A stretch of 64,000 nt of DNA from Oxytricha trifallax (Eukaryota > Ciliophora > Spirotrichea > Sporadotrichida > Oxytrichidae): positions 186,001 through 250,000 of the forward strand of contig ARYC01000100.1 in assembly GCA_000711775.1 (NCBI GenBank), given 5' to 3'. Every line of letters starts with the position of its first letter. Position 1 is the first letter of the stretch. Positions 1 through 10,023 of the stretch are shown here, one piece after another. Under the pieces are notes generated by a model. It saw only the letters and a program-made list of their open reading frames with translations. It did not search any database and was not told where the DNA came from. The translations under genes were made by a program, and so were the position numbers.

Positions 1-3
1 AAA

Positions 4-814
4 TCAAGTGTTAATACAAGCAATAATTACAATTTAAATATAATATACTTACTACTGCAATTTGTCTATATGATTAATGATCTGTCTTTCAAAACCAAAT
101 TACTACTCAAATAATTGGTTTTTCATATCGTTTAATGCAGTCCTGAGATCTACATCTATAAATCTATAGAATTCGCCGTTTATATTATTCATCAGAGCAT
201 TTACATTTTCAACAACAAGCTATTGATTATCTTAAATTAGTGCATATTATAGTAAAAAAAGATAAGCATTATACTAACAATACTAATTATTAGGACTGTT
301 TAGAAGTGTGTGGGAATGTTGATAATTTGGTGGTAGGCTTTACAAAGATTAAGGTTACTAGAAATATTGTAGTTTTACATCAAATTACAGAGAAGATAGT
401 CTAATTTTTAACAAATTAAAATTCTTTATAGCAATAACTCCTTAATTGAAGCATATTGGGTGAGATGTCAAGTCTATGATGTGAGGGTCTGCTCGAATGA
501 AATGTGGATTATTATTAATTCGGCAGATGCAAATGCTGCTTGTTGCATGAAGCATGATCTTTATTCACTCTTAAGCCTATGTATAATAAATCTATTCATT
601 ATAATGTAATTTCCCCCCTCCTTTTTAATGATTATATTTTTTTATTATAATCAAGTCCACCTGGATCCACAAATATTATATTTCCAGTGGCACCATTAGC
701 TGTGGACATAAAAGAACTGTTGCTAGCGCTATGATGTGGATTTTTCTCTTTATTGGAAGATTGAATTCGAAGAGGGGTTATGTGCGGAACAATTGCTGGT
801 TATTTATTTTTCAT
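4..814 (-). CDS. Unknown Gln/Asn/Ser-rich protein
   Basis: I do not recognise this protein. With TAA/TAG read as Gln, the minus strand is open from an ATG (MKNKQPAIVPHITPL) at 814 through a Ser/Asn-rich stretch containing STANGATGNIIFVDPGGLDY. It continues through a His/Gln-rich middle and ends in a helical, charged tail (VENVNALMNNINGEFYRF, RTALNDMKNQ, GFERQIINHIDKL) before a TGA at 4-6. One frame change is needed near the G-run at about 625-630, which may be an indel or a small intron/IES. The tail looks like a coiled-coil or amphipathic helix. It is transcribed divergently from the REEP-like gene, about 400 bp apart. Confidence is good for coding strand and end, low for the exact middle frame and for function. 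Confidence 0.5.
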
Positions 815-1211
815 ATTTATTCTATTAATTTTTCATATTCATTCACTTTAAAATATATCGTTTAAAATTGGGAGATTCACATTATATAATAAAAATACAT
901 CTAAAAACTAATGCATAAATATTTTCAACTAACCAAATTCAATCAAAGTTGTTATCTAAATTTATAATTAAAAATTAAAATAAGCTCCCCCTATAAATTG
1001 CTTTATATTTTAATTTTGAAATTTTATTTTTGAATCTTTATCTCTGACATTTCATGCTTTAAATAAACCAAAATATTTCTATATTTGTCACAAATAACTT
1101 TTAAATGAAATTTTATTTAACAAATATTACTTCTTGAGTATTAATGACATAAGATAAAATAAATAGATAATTTATAATTATTATTAAAAATTACCACTTT
1201 AGCTAATAAAA
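815..1211. other. AT-rich intergenic spacer between divergent genes
   Basis: Roughly 400 bp of A/T-rich sequence between two divergent start codons. I see no ORF, RNA gene or repeat. Promoters for both genes must lie here, but no defined box is visible. Confidence 0.5.
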
Positions 1212-4200
1212 ATGATGAAAGAAAAATTACTTGCAGTGACAAAAATTATGTAAAAACATGCGAAGCGCATTCCTTTCCTAGATAAACTTGAGAAAAGACT
1301 TAAGTAGATCAAGGAGCGATTCTATTTGGTGTACTTGTTTTTACCTTTGTCATGGTTGTGGCACTATTTGGTCTTCAACTGGCAACACTTTGTAATTGAT
1401 TTTAATTGAAAAATATTGCATTTGATAATTATTGGAAGTTTAATATCTTGTAGAGTAAAATCCCCAAATTTATAGTGCTATAAGCCATTTTAATTAATAA
1501 AAAATGCTACTTAATGTGACAGTTTTATATCCCGGCTACCACACCTTGTAAGCCCTTGACTCCTAGAAGAACGAGACAGACTAGATGGTATATTGGACAA
1601 TATTCAGTATTATTGGACAATATTAGGTATATTCTCACTCTTAGAGGAGCTCTATACTTCATCTTCAATATTATCCCACTTTACTCACTTTTAAGATTAG
1701 GCTTCTTTGTCTACCTCTGGCTTCCAAAAACCCAAGGAGCTCTCGTGATTTATGAGATGGTTGTCAGCCCAATATTCTCATAAAATAGGGAAAAATTAAG
1801 AGGGCAAATTCAAAAATAAAACAGCAATAATTAGAGACCATATACTGATCCATACGTTCATGACTACAGCGATATGATATCTCGTTATATTATTAGAGAA
1901 TAATGTTTAGGGATTATGCTTTTTCTTGACTGTATAAAATTGGTTTATCTTAATTTCTCAGCAACCATCAACAAGACCAATTACCACAAGCAGCGCCTAT
2001 ACCGATAGCAATAGTGTAAGAACAGGTGATATAATTTTGCAAGAATCATACTTTAACGACCCAAATCAAATTTAATAGCAAGCAAACTCTGTAGGGAATT
2101 TGTTAGGGGTTGGGGTTATTAATTAAATGCGAGACTAAAATAGCAAGCTTTTGGGGTCTATTTATGATGAAGAGTATATAGATTTAGTGTTTAAACTGCG
2201 CTATGGATGTGATATATACAGTGAATAAATCAAACCAGTACTAAACTATAAGTCTATTGCGCTACTCTTAAAGCGAAGTCCGTCAACTTTTCGGTCCCAC
2301 TGTCTTATGACACTATAATTAAAGCAATAGTAGTTGAATTCTAAGCCTAAGAGGAAGTCAAAGTTCCAATAGAAGCATATTGACTATCTTATTAATGAGA
2401 AAATTTTTAAATATTGGGCTCACTTCTCTTTAGAACAACGAGCTACTATGTTTCATCGCCAATTCCCTGAGTTGAAGATCTCTGCTTAGTCTATAGCCAA
2501 CATCTATAAACGAAATGGTATCTCTTACAAAGGTGTGAATCGTATCAAGAGAGTGATTGATTTCACTCTGCCATTTTACAACAACAACTTAAATTATATT
2601 TATAATTAAATGCAGAGAGCTTAATAAAATAATATTAAGTTTATTAATGCTGACGAGGCTGTGTTTACATTTAACACTTTCATCTAGAAGTCTTGGTATA
2701 AAAGGCATAGCAACATAGAAGTATATGATTAGAAAGTTAAGGTAGAAACAATTGCAATTCTTGGAGGAATTAGCGAGGATGCTGGTTAGAAACTTATGTT
2801 ATTCTCTCTCGCTCTATTAAGACAGACGAGTATTAAGTTCTTATAACAGCTGAGAGAGAAGTACCCTGAATAAGAGATTATACTGTTTGTTGATAATCTT
2901 TCTGTTCATAAGACTAAAGAAACAAGGAAGAGTTATGAACAACTTAGAATAACGCCAGTGTTCAACGTACCTTACAGTCCATAGTTTAATGGAATTGAGT
3001 TCTACTGGGGTATATTAAAAGGTCATTACAAGAAACTGCTGCTATACCACTTGATGCATGACCTACCTATCGATACTGTAGACTTTATTAAAAGTTCAGC
3101 GAAGAGAGTAGATAATTAATTGGCTTAAAAGTGTGCTAAAGAAGGGAGAGTGAATGTATATAAATAAGTTTTGTAGTTAAGTTAATGAATATATAAGTTT
3201 TGTAGTTAAGTTAATGAATATATAAGTCACATTTGAAATTCTTTAGAGGGAGCTGGCTTCTCTTTCTTTTCTTCTACTTCTTGCTTCCCTCCTCCTAAGT
3301 TTTTTCTCTTGCTGCCCGCTCCAACATCTATGTTCGTTGACTCTGGAGGCTAAAATTTGAATAAAGTCTGTTGCTGACTTCATAATTTGTCTTTGACTTT
3401 TGCTCTCTGTGAAGCTTGCTCTCTTCCTTCATCAAGAAGATGCCAGAATCAGATTTTTCTAAAGAGTTAAGCTACAAATCTTACTTGAAATATAAGGGTG
3501 CTTCTGCAGCTTTGATAGCAAGCTCTCACTTATCTTGATCCATTGTTTGTCCTTATCTTCTGAAGAGATTCTTTACCTCTTCTTATGAGATTCTTGAATA
3601 TTTCTTTCAAGTAATCACCTTTAATTGTTGCAAGTATGCCAAAAGAAATAGTTTCTTTCAGGTAGTTTATTTGACAACTGCTTCTTAGTAGGCAGGTACT
3701 GCGAAACCTCTGGGTCATTCATAGCATCATCGTATAAGTTAGTCACTGAGATTTCTGGATAGTTTGGAATCTCTGCAAACTTTACATCTTAAGTTTTCAA
3801 TGCTTTCTTCTCTTCGCAGAGTATCGCCCTTAGAAATGAAATTTTGGTACCTTCCATCGTTGGCAAGAACAAACCAACTACATAATCAAGATGAGTTACT
3901 ATGAGTTCATTACCTTGCTGCACCAGGTAGCGGTGCAAATCCTCCTTGCTTCTAAATCTCTGAATCAATTCTTGTGCTTGCACTCTTTTCATTACATCAT
4001 TCATTGACTCCATCTTGTTTACAGATCTAAGAAATGATATTCAAATTTAAGTTTATTGATTTCAATTATATACCTCTGTAAAACTTACTATTATATATGG
4101 GCATCCTATAGGAGGTCAACCTCTAAGTTGGATATGGAGAAGGTTTTGAGAACTGGTTTCAAACTTGAGAGATTGATATCAATTTCTACTGTTATAGTTC

Positions 4201-6303
4201 CATATTTTTATATTTAAATTGGTACGTACTTAATTAGGAGCAGCTCCTAAAATGCTAGTACTTAATTAGGAGCATTAATTAAAGCTAGTACTTAATTAGG
4301 AGCACCCTAATTTTAATCAAAAAATGACAAAATACCTCCTAAAACAGTACGTACTTAATTAGGAGCACCTCCTAAATTGGTAAGTGCTATAATCAACTTA
4401 TTATTGAATGTTAGAATGGTTACTTTCTCACCTATAATTAGAGCTGGTTCGTCTCTTAGCACTCATATATCTTCTCTAATACTCTAAGAACTTCCCTATA
4501 AACTTGTAGGCTAGCAAAGCTCTCATATAAGCTCTCAGTTATAGAGGCAGTTTTAAAATTTTAAATTCAAATTTAAATATGACGCTAACATTTTAAGAAA
4601 AACAACAGCCCTTTCATCAAACAAATGAGACTTACCTTTGGCAGCAATAAAAAGTGTGATAGCTGTGAGATGAACTCTCATTAAGAACTACCAGAGCTAT
4701 CACTTGAGGTCTCTGTTATTAAAATAGATATTAATAATAGAAAATAAATGGCAAACAAATGTGTGGAGGAGAAAGGTATTAATGAAATTCCTATACAAAC
4801 TGAAGAAGCTGAAGTCTATTTTTGCTAGCTATGTGAGAGAGATTTTGCTCATAAATCAAGCTGGTACAGATATTAGAAAGAGCATAGAGAAGCCAAGCCC
4901 ACTGTATACTTAAAGCATGATAAAATAGATGAAAGTATGACTGCTTTGAGTGCCATAAGCAATACTCTCATAAAAGAGAATTGAAAAAGCATCAATTAAA
5001 AGCTCAAAAGAAAGATATAGAAGTTGAGAATCATGAAGTTGAGCTGAAGCTTCTAAACAAAAGAAAAGCGAGGGAATATCTAAGGTCGTTGTGCCTGAAT
5101 AAGCAAGAGAGTTAGAGTACGTTAGGAAGGCACGCAACCAACTGACCTCTGAAAAAACAAAAATTATGATCAAGAATCAATACAAAAAAATACGGTTCTT
5201 GCTTAAATTGACCTAGATACTTCTCTATAAAGCTACCTAATATTAGAAGACTCCTTTGATAAGAAAGTAATCAATGATCATCAATACACATACAAGGTGT
5301 ATCCCTTCAACTATCTCTTAAGTGATGATAAATATTAGATGGAGTTTACAAATGAGTATTAAGTACTCACTCAAGCAAAGTTTAAAGACTGTAGTTACTT
5401 AATCTAGCTAGATGCTGTTCTCCTTTCTAAGGATTATGTTGCTTTCAGACTTCCACTCTATGAAATGACCCTAAGAGATTTCATAACAGATCAAAGGAAT
5501 CATAAGTAACTTGGATAAATAGCAACTCACACCGTATAAGGCATTAAAGAGCTTCATAAGTTAGGATTTGTTCACAGAGATTTGAAGCCAGAAAATATAA
5601 TGATAAACTTCTCACCTGTAAGAGTAGCAATAATCGATTTCAACAGAGCCTAAAGAGTGGAAGTATAAAGGCTTGGAACTGTAATGGGAACGCAAGGGTA
5701 CTATCCAGAGAGAGAAGACTGGAGAGATGAAGACTTTTAGTGGGATATGTGGGTTATAGCACCAATAATAATAGAGTGCGATATGCCTCGCAATGAATAC
5801 TACTCTACTAGATGCGAGAAGGATTCTAAACAAAGAATATAGCAATTTTTTGACAAAACAAAAGTATCTTAATCAATGAAACAAATGGCAGAGTCAGTAA
5901 TAATTAAACCAAACTCAAGATCAGACATATCAATAGACCAGATAGAGTGTGGATAAGTAAGATAAACTTCAGACATCTCCCACATGATCCAAAAGTGCAT
6001 TTTGAGTGATTAAATTAAATACATTTACTATAAATTTCACATTAAAACCTATCAATAACCCCAACCCCTAACAAATTCCCTACAAATCAAAGCACTTATA
6101 AACCTCATTAAGGAGTTTTGGGGTTTTAAATCACTCCAAGTGAATATAATTTTTTTACTTTTTTTTTAATGCTGTTAGTGAATATACTTTTGATGATAGC
6201 ATAAAGGACGATAGTAGCGTAATGGATAACTCACAATGAATGGAAAATTAATTTGAACAAAAATGTTTTATACTTTTACTCAGAATACAAGTCGTATAGA
6301 TGA
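1212..6303 (+). CDS. REEP / TB2-DP1-HVA22 (Yop1-like) ER membrane-shaping protein, interrupted by IESs
   Basis: Family role (known): reticulon-like hairpin proteins that curve ER tubules. The start ATG at 1212 gives a basic N-terminus (MMKEKLLAVTKIMQKHAKR), then a DKLEK helix and a hydrophobic hairpin ending LQLATLCN. After the 1397-1515 IES is removed it continues VTVLYPGYHTLQALDS, matching the family Cys-Asn...Tyr-Pro-x-Tyr...Ala-Leu-(Glu/Asp)-Ser signature. Next comes YWTI, IFSLLEELY, NIIPLYSLLRLGFF and LPKTQGALVIYE, the Trp/Pro/Gly-Ala core in the family order. The C-terminal tail is polar. An IES carrying TBE1 splits the tail (NDPNQ joined to STYKPHQG). Frame breaks occur at AAAA 1293-1296 and near 1650, and one more is needed near 1950-1990. 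The last ~50 codons before TGA 6301-6303 are uncertain. Confidence 0.75.
1397..1515 (+). other. IES (internal eliminated sequence), pointer TAAT
   Basis: A 119-bp non-coding AT-rich insert. TAAT occurs at 1393-1396 and at 1512-1515. Deleting 1397-1515 leaves one TAAT and joins ...CTT TGT AAT to GTG ACA GTT in frame, restoring the conserved Leu-Cys-Asn...Tyr-Pro stretch of the REEP family. The ends lack GT..AG, so a spliceosomal intron is not a good alternative. Confidence 0.75.
1607..1626 (+). other. 20-nt intron or 20-nt micro-IES
   Basis: A 20-nt segment starting GT and ending AG lies inside a direct repeat of TATTGGACAATATT (period 20). Removing it shifts the frame so that YWTI runs into IFSLLEELY, which the REEP family requires. 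The same result follows if the repeat is a 14-nt pointer with a 6-nt unique IES, so the sequence alone does not decide between splicing and DNA deletion. Confidence 0.55.
2090..2120 (+). repeat. TBE1 left terminal inverted repeat
   Basis: 31 bp, exact reverse complement of 6054-6084. It begins TGTAGGGAATTTG and contains GGGGTTGGGGTT. Immediately inside it the transposase ATG appears at 2127. Confidence 0.9.
2127..3188 (+). CDS. TBE1 42K transposase (IS630/Tc1/mariner DDE superfamily)
   Basis: 353 codons, uninterrupted with TAA/TAG as Gln, ATG 2127 to TGA 3186-3188, matching the usual TBE transposase length. An N-terminal helix-turn-helix-like region (SIYDEEYIDL...) is followed by a linker containing RATMFHRQFPEL. 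The DDE catalytic triad is visible in the expected order: NADEAVFTF (first Asp), ILFVDNLSVHKTK (second Asp) and YSPQFNGIEFYWG (Glu). No frame break or missing catalytic residue is seen, so this copy could be active. It starts just inside the left TIR and converges tail-to-tail with the 22K gene, whose stop lies 39 bp downstream. A 29-bp tandem duplication covers the last codons and the 3' flank. Confidence 0.9.
3164..3221 (+). repeat. 29-bp tandem duplication at the transposase 3' end
   Basis: Two exact adjacent copies of a 29-bp unit beginning ATAAGTTTTGTAG, spanning the last transposase codons. The second copy repeats the ending including its TGA. Confidence 0.8.
3227..4013 (-). CDS. TBE1 22K-type protein
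   Basis: Start ATG at 4013 (MESMNDVMKRVQAQELIQRF), ending KKEKPAPSKEFQM then TGA at 3227-3229. Its function is not known to me. The same protein is in TBE2: the core EIPNYPEIS..., LPERNYFFGILATI and GDYLKEIFKNL aligns with VPYFPELS..., LPDRNFFFGILGTL and NEYLQRM there. The C-terminus is basic and Lys/Glu-rich. The frame breaks at the four-A run 3641-3644 (one extra base relative to the TBE2 pattern) and again about 100 codons later. It lies between, and opposite to, the transposase and 57K genes, the standard TBE arrangement. Confidence 0.72.
4226..4367 (+). repeat. Four copies of a 17-bp motif in the TBE1 divergent promoter region
   Basis: GTACTTAATTAGGAGCA occurs at 4226-4242, 4258-4274, 4288-4304 and 4351-4367. 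The first and last copies extend into short palindromes around GGAGCNNCTCC-like sequence. They lie in the non-coding gap between the divergent 22K (start 4013) and 57K (start 4625) genes. I infer a regulatory or protein-binding array; nothing else coding is present here. Confidence 0.65.
4625..6009 (+). CDS. TBE1 57K protein: C2H2 zinc fingers plus protein-kinase domain
   Basis: Start ATG 4625 (MRLTFGSNKKCDSCE). Two C2H2-like fingers follow: YFCQLCERDFAHKSSW...H and YDCFECHKQYSHKRELKKH. Then a charged linker and a kinase-like domain with GIKELHKLGFVHRDLKPEN, an intact HRD-x-K-x-x-x-N catalytic loop. The metal-binding DFG position reads IIDFNRA (DFN). Single-base breaks sit at AAA 4932-4934, the A7 run 5184-5190 and TTTT just before the probable stop TGA 6007-6009; without the last correction the frame runs through the TIR. 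This is the third standard TBE gene. Its role in transposition is not established here. Confidence 0.82.
6054..6084 (+). repeat. TBE1 right terminal inverted repeat
   Basis: 31 bp, exact inverse of 2090-2120, containing AACCCCAACCCC. Its last two bases are also the first two bases of the right pointer CAAATCAAA. Confidence 0.9.
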
Positions 6304-6443
6304 CGTATATCGGTTTATCACTTTTATAAGTCATATTTTACTTTAACTTTTTTTATTCTATACTTCTCGCTGTAAATTTAACTTAGTAGAACTGAATAAA
6401 AAATGTTTGATACTATTATTCGAATTAACAATTTTTAGTGAGG

Positions 6444-7726
6444 TCAATCTTGTACAATCCTTCTTCTTTTAAGGTAAGAAAAAAGTAAATACTAAATAAG
6501 TAGCCTTAATTTCTCATAAGTAATCATTAAAAACGCATTTTAAAGTACAGTTTAGAACAGTTTAGCGTACACTCCAAAGTATAAACCCTCAATCCCTGCT
6601 TCTTTCATGAGATTAAGAACAAATTTAAGTAAATTAACTTTCTATTCAGTCTTGCTAGCTTGAAGCTTCACTCTCACAGTTAAAATTGGGAAAGTGAAGA
6701 GAGTTGCTATGATTTTTGCGATTGAACTGATGAGCAAAACTTGCAAGAAATTTAGATTAAATCCATTTTTCAACAAAATTTTCTTAAAGTTCTCTTAAAC
6801 GACGAAGTTTGTTATTGGATTAAGCACTAAAATGAGTTTGGGTAGCACTCCTTATTAGAATGCTGAGAGACCTTATGTTTTGTATATTTCCATTACAGTT
6901 TGCAAAAGTCTTTTGTTAAATACGCATAAAAATTAAAAAGGAAAATTTGTATTTTTGAGACCACAAATAAATTAAAGTTAAAGAATATTTTCAGAAATAA
7001 TAGTCCTTTGTTGTCTTTACTAACTGCCATTCTAGCATTCAAGAACCATATTGGATTGGTAATCACAGAATTAAGGGTCTCTGCAATTGTTGTGATAATA
7101 GTAATGCCCAAATCAGATAAGTCCTGCCTTTCAGCACAATTTTGTAAAAATTCTTGAAAAATCTATACCACCAGAAATATATTCCATATGACAACACAAC
7201 TCCTATTACCCCTGAAATCAAACCTTTATATAAACTTAAGAAACCTTCTTTTTCTATCAGCTATTTCAAGTATAGCTATGGTAAAATTAATCTCATAATT
7301 TCAATTAAATTCAATTTATGGCATGAAAAATAGCCTCATGTTATTAATTCTAGCAATATTTGATTTCTCTGAATGACTCAGACTTCTTCTCAAGTTTTTC
7401 TTTTCAAATTCTTACGCCTGCCATGTTTTACTAATCGTTATCCTCTTTGAATATACTATCATTTCTCTTCTCTTCTTCTCTTGATCTATAAGTTAGAAAT
7501 TTAAGTAAAAGGTTTAATTGTCACTCTATGCGTCTAATCATATTTATACTTTGATTATGACAAAATTATATAAGTGTATGCCTAAAAATTCTTACAATGC
7601 TTGTAATTTAGTTGTGAAATTCTCTAGAGGGTATAACATCAAAGAAGCAAAAAACCCGCCAGTCGCCCCAGAGAAGGAATCAATAAACACCTCGAAAAAC
7701 TTATCGAAATTCTTGGAGTTTATCAT
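6444..7726 (-). CDS. Mitochondrial/peroxisomal carrier family protein (SLC25-type)
   Basis: Six-helix solute carrier with three signature repeats. Repeat 1 is SGATGGFFASLMLYPLENFTTKLQ. Repeat 2 is ETLNSVITNPIWFLNARM, a Pro-x-Trp variant seen in the folate/FAD/peroxisomal branch. Repeat 3 is LFTFPILTVRVKLQ. Inter-repeat motifs IEKEGFLSLYKGL and YKTQGLSAFQQGVLPKL are also clear. Chosen start ATG 7726 (MINSKNF); stop TGA 6444-6446 after YLKRRRIVQD. A long basic loop follows repeat 1. Two IESs with pointers are resolved (6911-7005 and 7277-7334), and a third gap of unknown edges lies near 7490-7600. One frame break near 7120 remains unexplained. Substrate cannot be told, though the NPIW motif makes a PMP34/SLC25A17 or SLC25A32-like role plausible. 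Confidence 0.82.
6911..7005 (-). other. IES, pointer AGTC (GACT on the gene strand)
   Basis: A 95-bp AT-rich insert. AGTC occurs at 6907-6910 and 7002-7005. Deleting it joins AAC AAA GGA CT to T TTG CAA ACT on the gene strand, giving VSKDNKGLLQTVMEIYKTQGL, exactly the loop expected after a carrier NPIW...R repeat. Confidence 0.8.
7277..7334 (-). other. IES, pointer ATAGC (GCTAT on the gene strand)
   Basis: A 58-bp AT-rich insert between ATAGC at 7272-7276 and 7330-7334. Removal joins ...NNMR CTA T to AC TTG AAA TAG in frame (NNMRLYLKQLIEKEGF), restoring the helix before the carrier EG-x-x-x-LYKG motif. Confidence 0.8.
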
Positions 7727-7946
7727 TGGTTAGCCACCACCATTATTTGATGGAGCATTGTTTAATAGGTGATTTATTAGTTGTTAGTGTTATTTCTAGG
7801 TAAATCTCTCGCTCATTTTATTTTTTAGAAATTAAATGTAAATATGCTATAATATAATATTCATTAATCTTATATTTATTTCATTTTAATAATTGAAATA
7901 TAAATCGTAAAAAAAGAAATAGAAATTGAAAATTTTACTAATATAT

Positions 7947-7973
7947 TCATAAGAATTATTTTTGAGAAAAATT
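7947..7973 (+). repeat. TBE2 left terminal inverted repeat
   Basis: 27 bp, exact inverse of 11926-11952; lies 15 bp beyond the 57K stop. Confidence 0.88.
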
Positions 7974-7988
7974 TAGAAATTAAAAACA

Positions 7989-9529
7989 TCATAAACCATT
8001 AATTATATGATTTTATAAAATGTTTGTGATTTCGTTTGACGTTGGGATTAAGTTAATGGCACCATTGGACAAAATTTATAAAATGTCCCCAAAATTTCCC
8101 ATATTTTCAAAAGTTAGTAGTTCTTTGGCAAGCTCTCTAACTGATTTTAGGTTATCTTTTACGTCCTAGAATTTTTCTCCTGCTAATTGATGCAAAATCA
8201 TGACAAGTAGTGAATAATTGTCTCTCCAAGGTTCCGCAATTATTTCTCCCATATAGTTTGACTCATAAATAGGGACACAACTTTGAGTCAGTTTCAAAGG
8301 TGCGTTATCCCTAAAATTAGCTTCTTGAAAAATTGCTTATCGTACTGTAAGAAGTATCGTCTAAGTTGACTTTAATATTCTCTGGCTTTAAATAGAGATG
8401 AACCACTTAATCATCATGTAACTTTTTCACTGCAATAGAGGCACTTATTATACATCTCCAGGTAACTACCCTTCTATGTTGAAGATTCAAAAGGTCACCT
8501 AATGTAAAATCAAACCCTTTCATCCAAATCAGTAAATATGTGGGACTAAAATAAATCTTTGCTATTTTGTCAAGTTGTTTAGCATTGCTTCTTGCAAATT
8601 TATATTACCAATAAATGTCTCATTGTACTCTATCTCTGTAAAGACCATCTTGAATTAATGAAAGTATTTGATGCCTTGCAAAGTGATTGTAATTGAGGTG
8701 AGGTCTTTATTCAACCAACTCTTCAATTGACATAATAAGCACGCAATTTTATGATGTCATTTGTATTATTTCTTATTCAAAGTTTTAATAGTTTGCTAAA
8801 CTATGATTAATCTTCAACTTTAAGTCAATTTAATCAATTGTTTAACTACTGAATTGATTACTATTATTGAGGACTTCAGGCACCTCAAACTAATTTTAAT
8901 TGCATTATTTATGTTCCTCTTATTTAAGCTCTTCCATTAAGTTTGGTGCATCAGTATTGAAAGTCTTGAGTTCTTTTACAATTTCAGTTTTCTTGTTTTC
9001 GAGTAGTGATCCATTCAAGTTTTGAATAATCTATGTAAATCAAAGTAAAAATTTAAATATCTTTAATTTACTAATGGGGGATAGCCAGCATGGAGGAGCT
9101 CCTAATGAGAATGAAAAATTAGGTGCTTCTTCAATTCTGTAGTTGGGTATTTACCACCGAAAGTATTATGACAAACTCTACATATGTATCCTCCTTTATG
9201 TTTAAAATGGAAAAACTTCCCCTACTTTCTAGAATGAGTCTTTATGTGCCTAGTGTATTATTTTCTTGTCAAAATTTTGTCACAAATAGTGCAAGTATAA
9301 GTAATTGAGGATTATGATTTTTCTGACTTTTTCTCAATTCCACTATTTAAATTTTATCCTTATATGATTGTTCAAGGCTCTCTTACATTCAAAGTTAAGA
9401 ATTTTAAATCTTACATTCTTCTAAAGGGCAACTTGAAATTTCGATAACAGAAGATGAGTAAATATCGTTTGAATTTAGGCTGCTCAATGATGAAGAGTCC
9501 CAACTTTTCTTATTACGTTTTGGTCCCAT
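7989..9529 (-). CDS. TBE2 57K protein: C2H2 zinc fingers plus degenerate kinase domain
   Basis: Start ATG 9529 (MGPKRNKKSWDSS), stop TGA 7989-7991. Zinc fingers: CPLEEC...H near the N-terminus, YTCTICDKILTRKQYTRHIKTH and YICRVCHNTFGGKY...H. The kinase-like half has DFTLGDLLNLQHRR, AVKKLHDDQVVHLYLKPEN and a C-lobe with EPWRDNYSLLVMILHQLAG. The catalytic loop reads HLYLKPEN instead of HRDLKPEN, so the catalytic Asp is missing and this copy is probably a pseudokinase. Several frame changes are needed near 8340, 8560 and 9400. It reads toward the left TIR, as in TBE1. Confidence 0.78.
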
Positions 9530-10023
9530 TTACTATTAAATAGCTTAATTTATAAAATTATTAATAGTCACAATTTATGTTTAAATAGCTTAATCCTTAT
9601 TAATTAATAAGTAAATTAAAGTTAATACTTAATATAGCAAGGGAACTCAAATTTTATTTAAAAAATAGAACTTAAATTCAATAGCATTTTAAAATCTTGA
9701 AATCTCACAAATCCAAATAATAGTAAAATCAAACCCTAAAACCCCTTCCAGATGTCCCCTGGGGACATTCATGTTTTATAGTAGAAATAAACATAAAATT
9801 TGTGCCCCTTTTATTAACCTCTTAACAATTTATAGAACTTTTAGAATAACTAACCTTAGCTATAATGTAGAGATACTAACAGAATTATAACTAATAGCTA
9901 TTTCAGCTCAATCTACTTCAAAGCCAATAAAAAAATGCTATTAGTCATTGGATAAGGATTCTTTGAGAAATGTGAAGATTAAGCAAAACTAATAAATTAA
10001 AATTGTAATTAATTAATATACTT
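9530..10023. other. TBE2 intergenic region between divergent 57K and 22K genes
   Basis: About 490 bp, AT-rich, equivalent to the TBE1 promoter gap. It contains AAACCCTAAAACCCC (about 9731-9745), a telomere-like stretch, but no array like the 17-bp repeat of TBE1 and no ORF I trust. Confidence 0.5.

Larger units (their letters stand above)
2090..6084 (+). mobile_element. TBE1: complete TBE-type germline transposon (Tc1/mariner-related)
   Basis: A 3995-bp element with exact 31-bp terminal inverted repeats at 2090-2120 and 6054-6084. Each TIR contains the telomere-like GGGGTTGGGGTT. It carries the canonical TBE trio: a 42-kDa DDE transposase (+), a 22-kDa protein (-) and a 57-kDa zinc-finger/kinase protein (+). 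The family is known from hypotrich ciliates, where transposases act in germline DNA elimination. Two of the three ORFs have single-base frame breaks, so this copy is either decayed or affected by sequence errors; the transposase itself is intact. Confidence 0.88.
2071..6091 (+). other. 4.0-kb IES with pointer CAAATCAAA, almost filled by TBE1
   Basis: CAAATCAAA occurs at 2062-2070 and 6083-6091. Deleting 2071-6091 leaves one copy and joins AAC GAC CCA AAT CAA to AGC ACT TAT AAA in an open frame (NDPNQSTYKPHQGVLGF). The transposon TIR begins only 19 bp after the left pointer, and its right TIR overlaps the right pointer by two bases. Essentially the whole IES is therefore the transposon, consistent with the idea that IESs descend from transposons. 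Confidence 0.7.

Noticed and set aside
6106..6130. GTTTTGGGGTTTT near the right TBE1 end, looking like hypotrich telomere repeat.
   Set aside because: It lies outside the exact TIR, on the somatic side of the pointer, and translates in frame as part of the REEP tail (GVLGF), so it is more likely coding than a telomere or transposon end.
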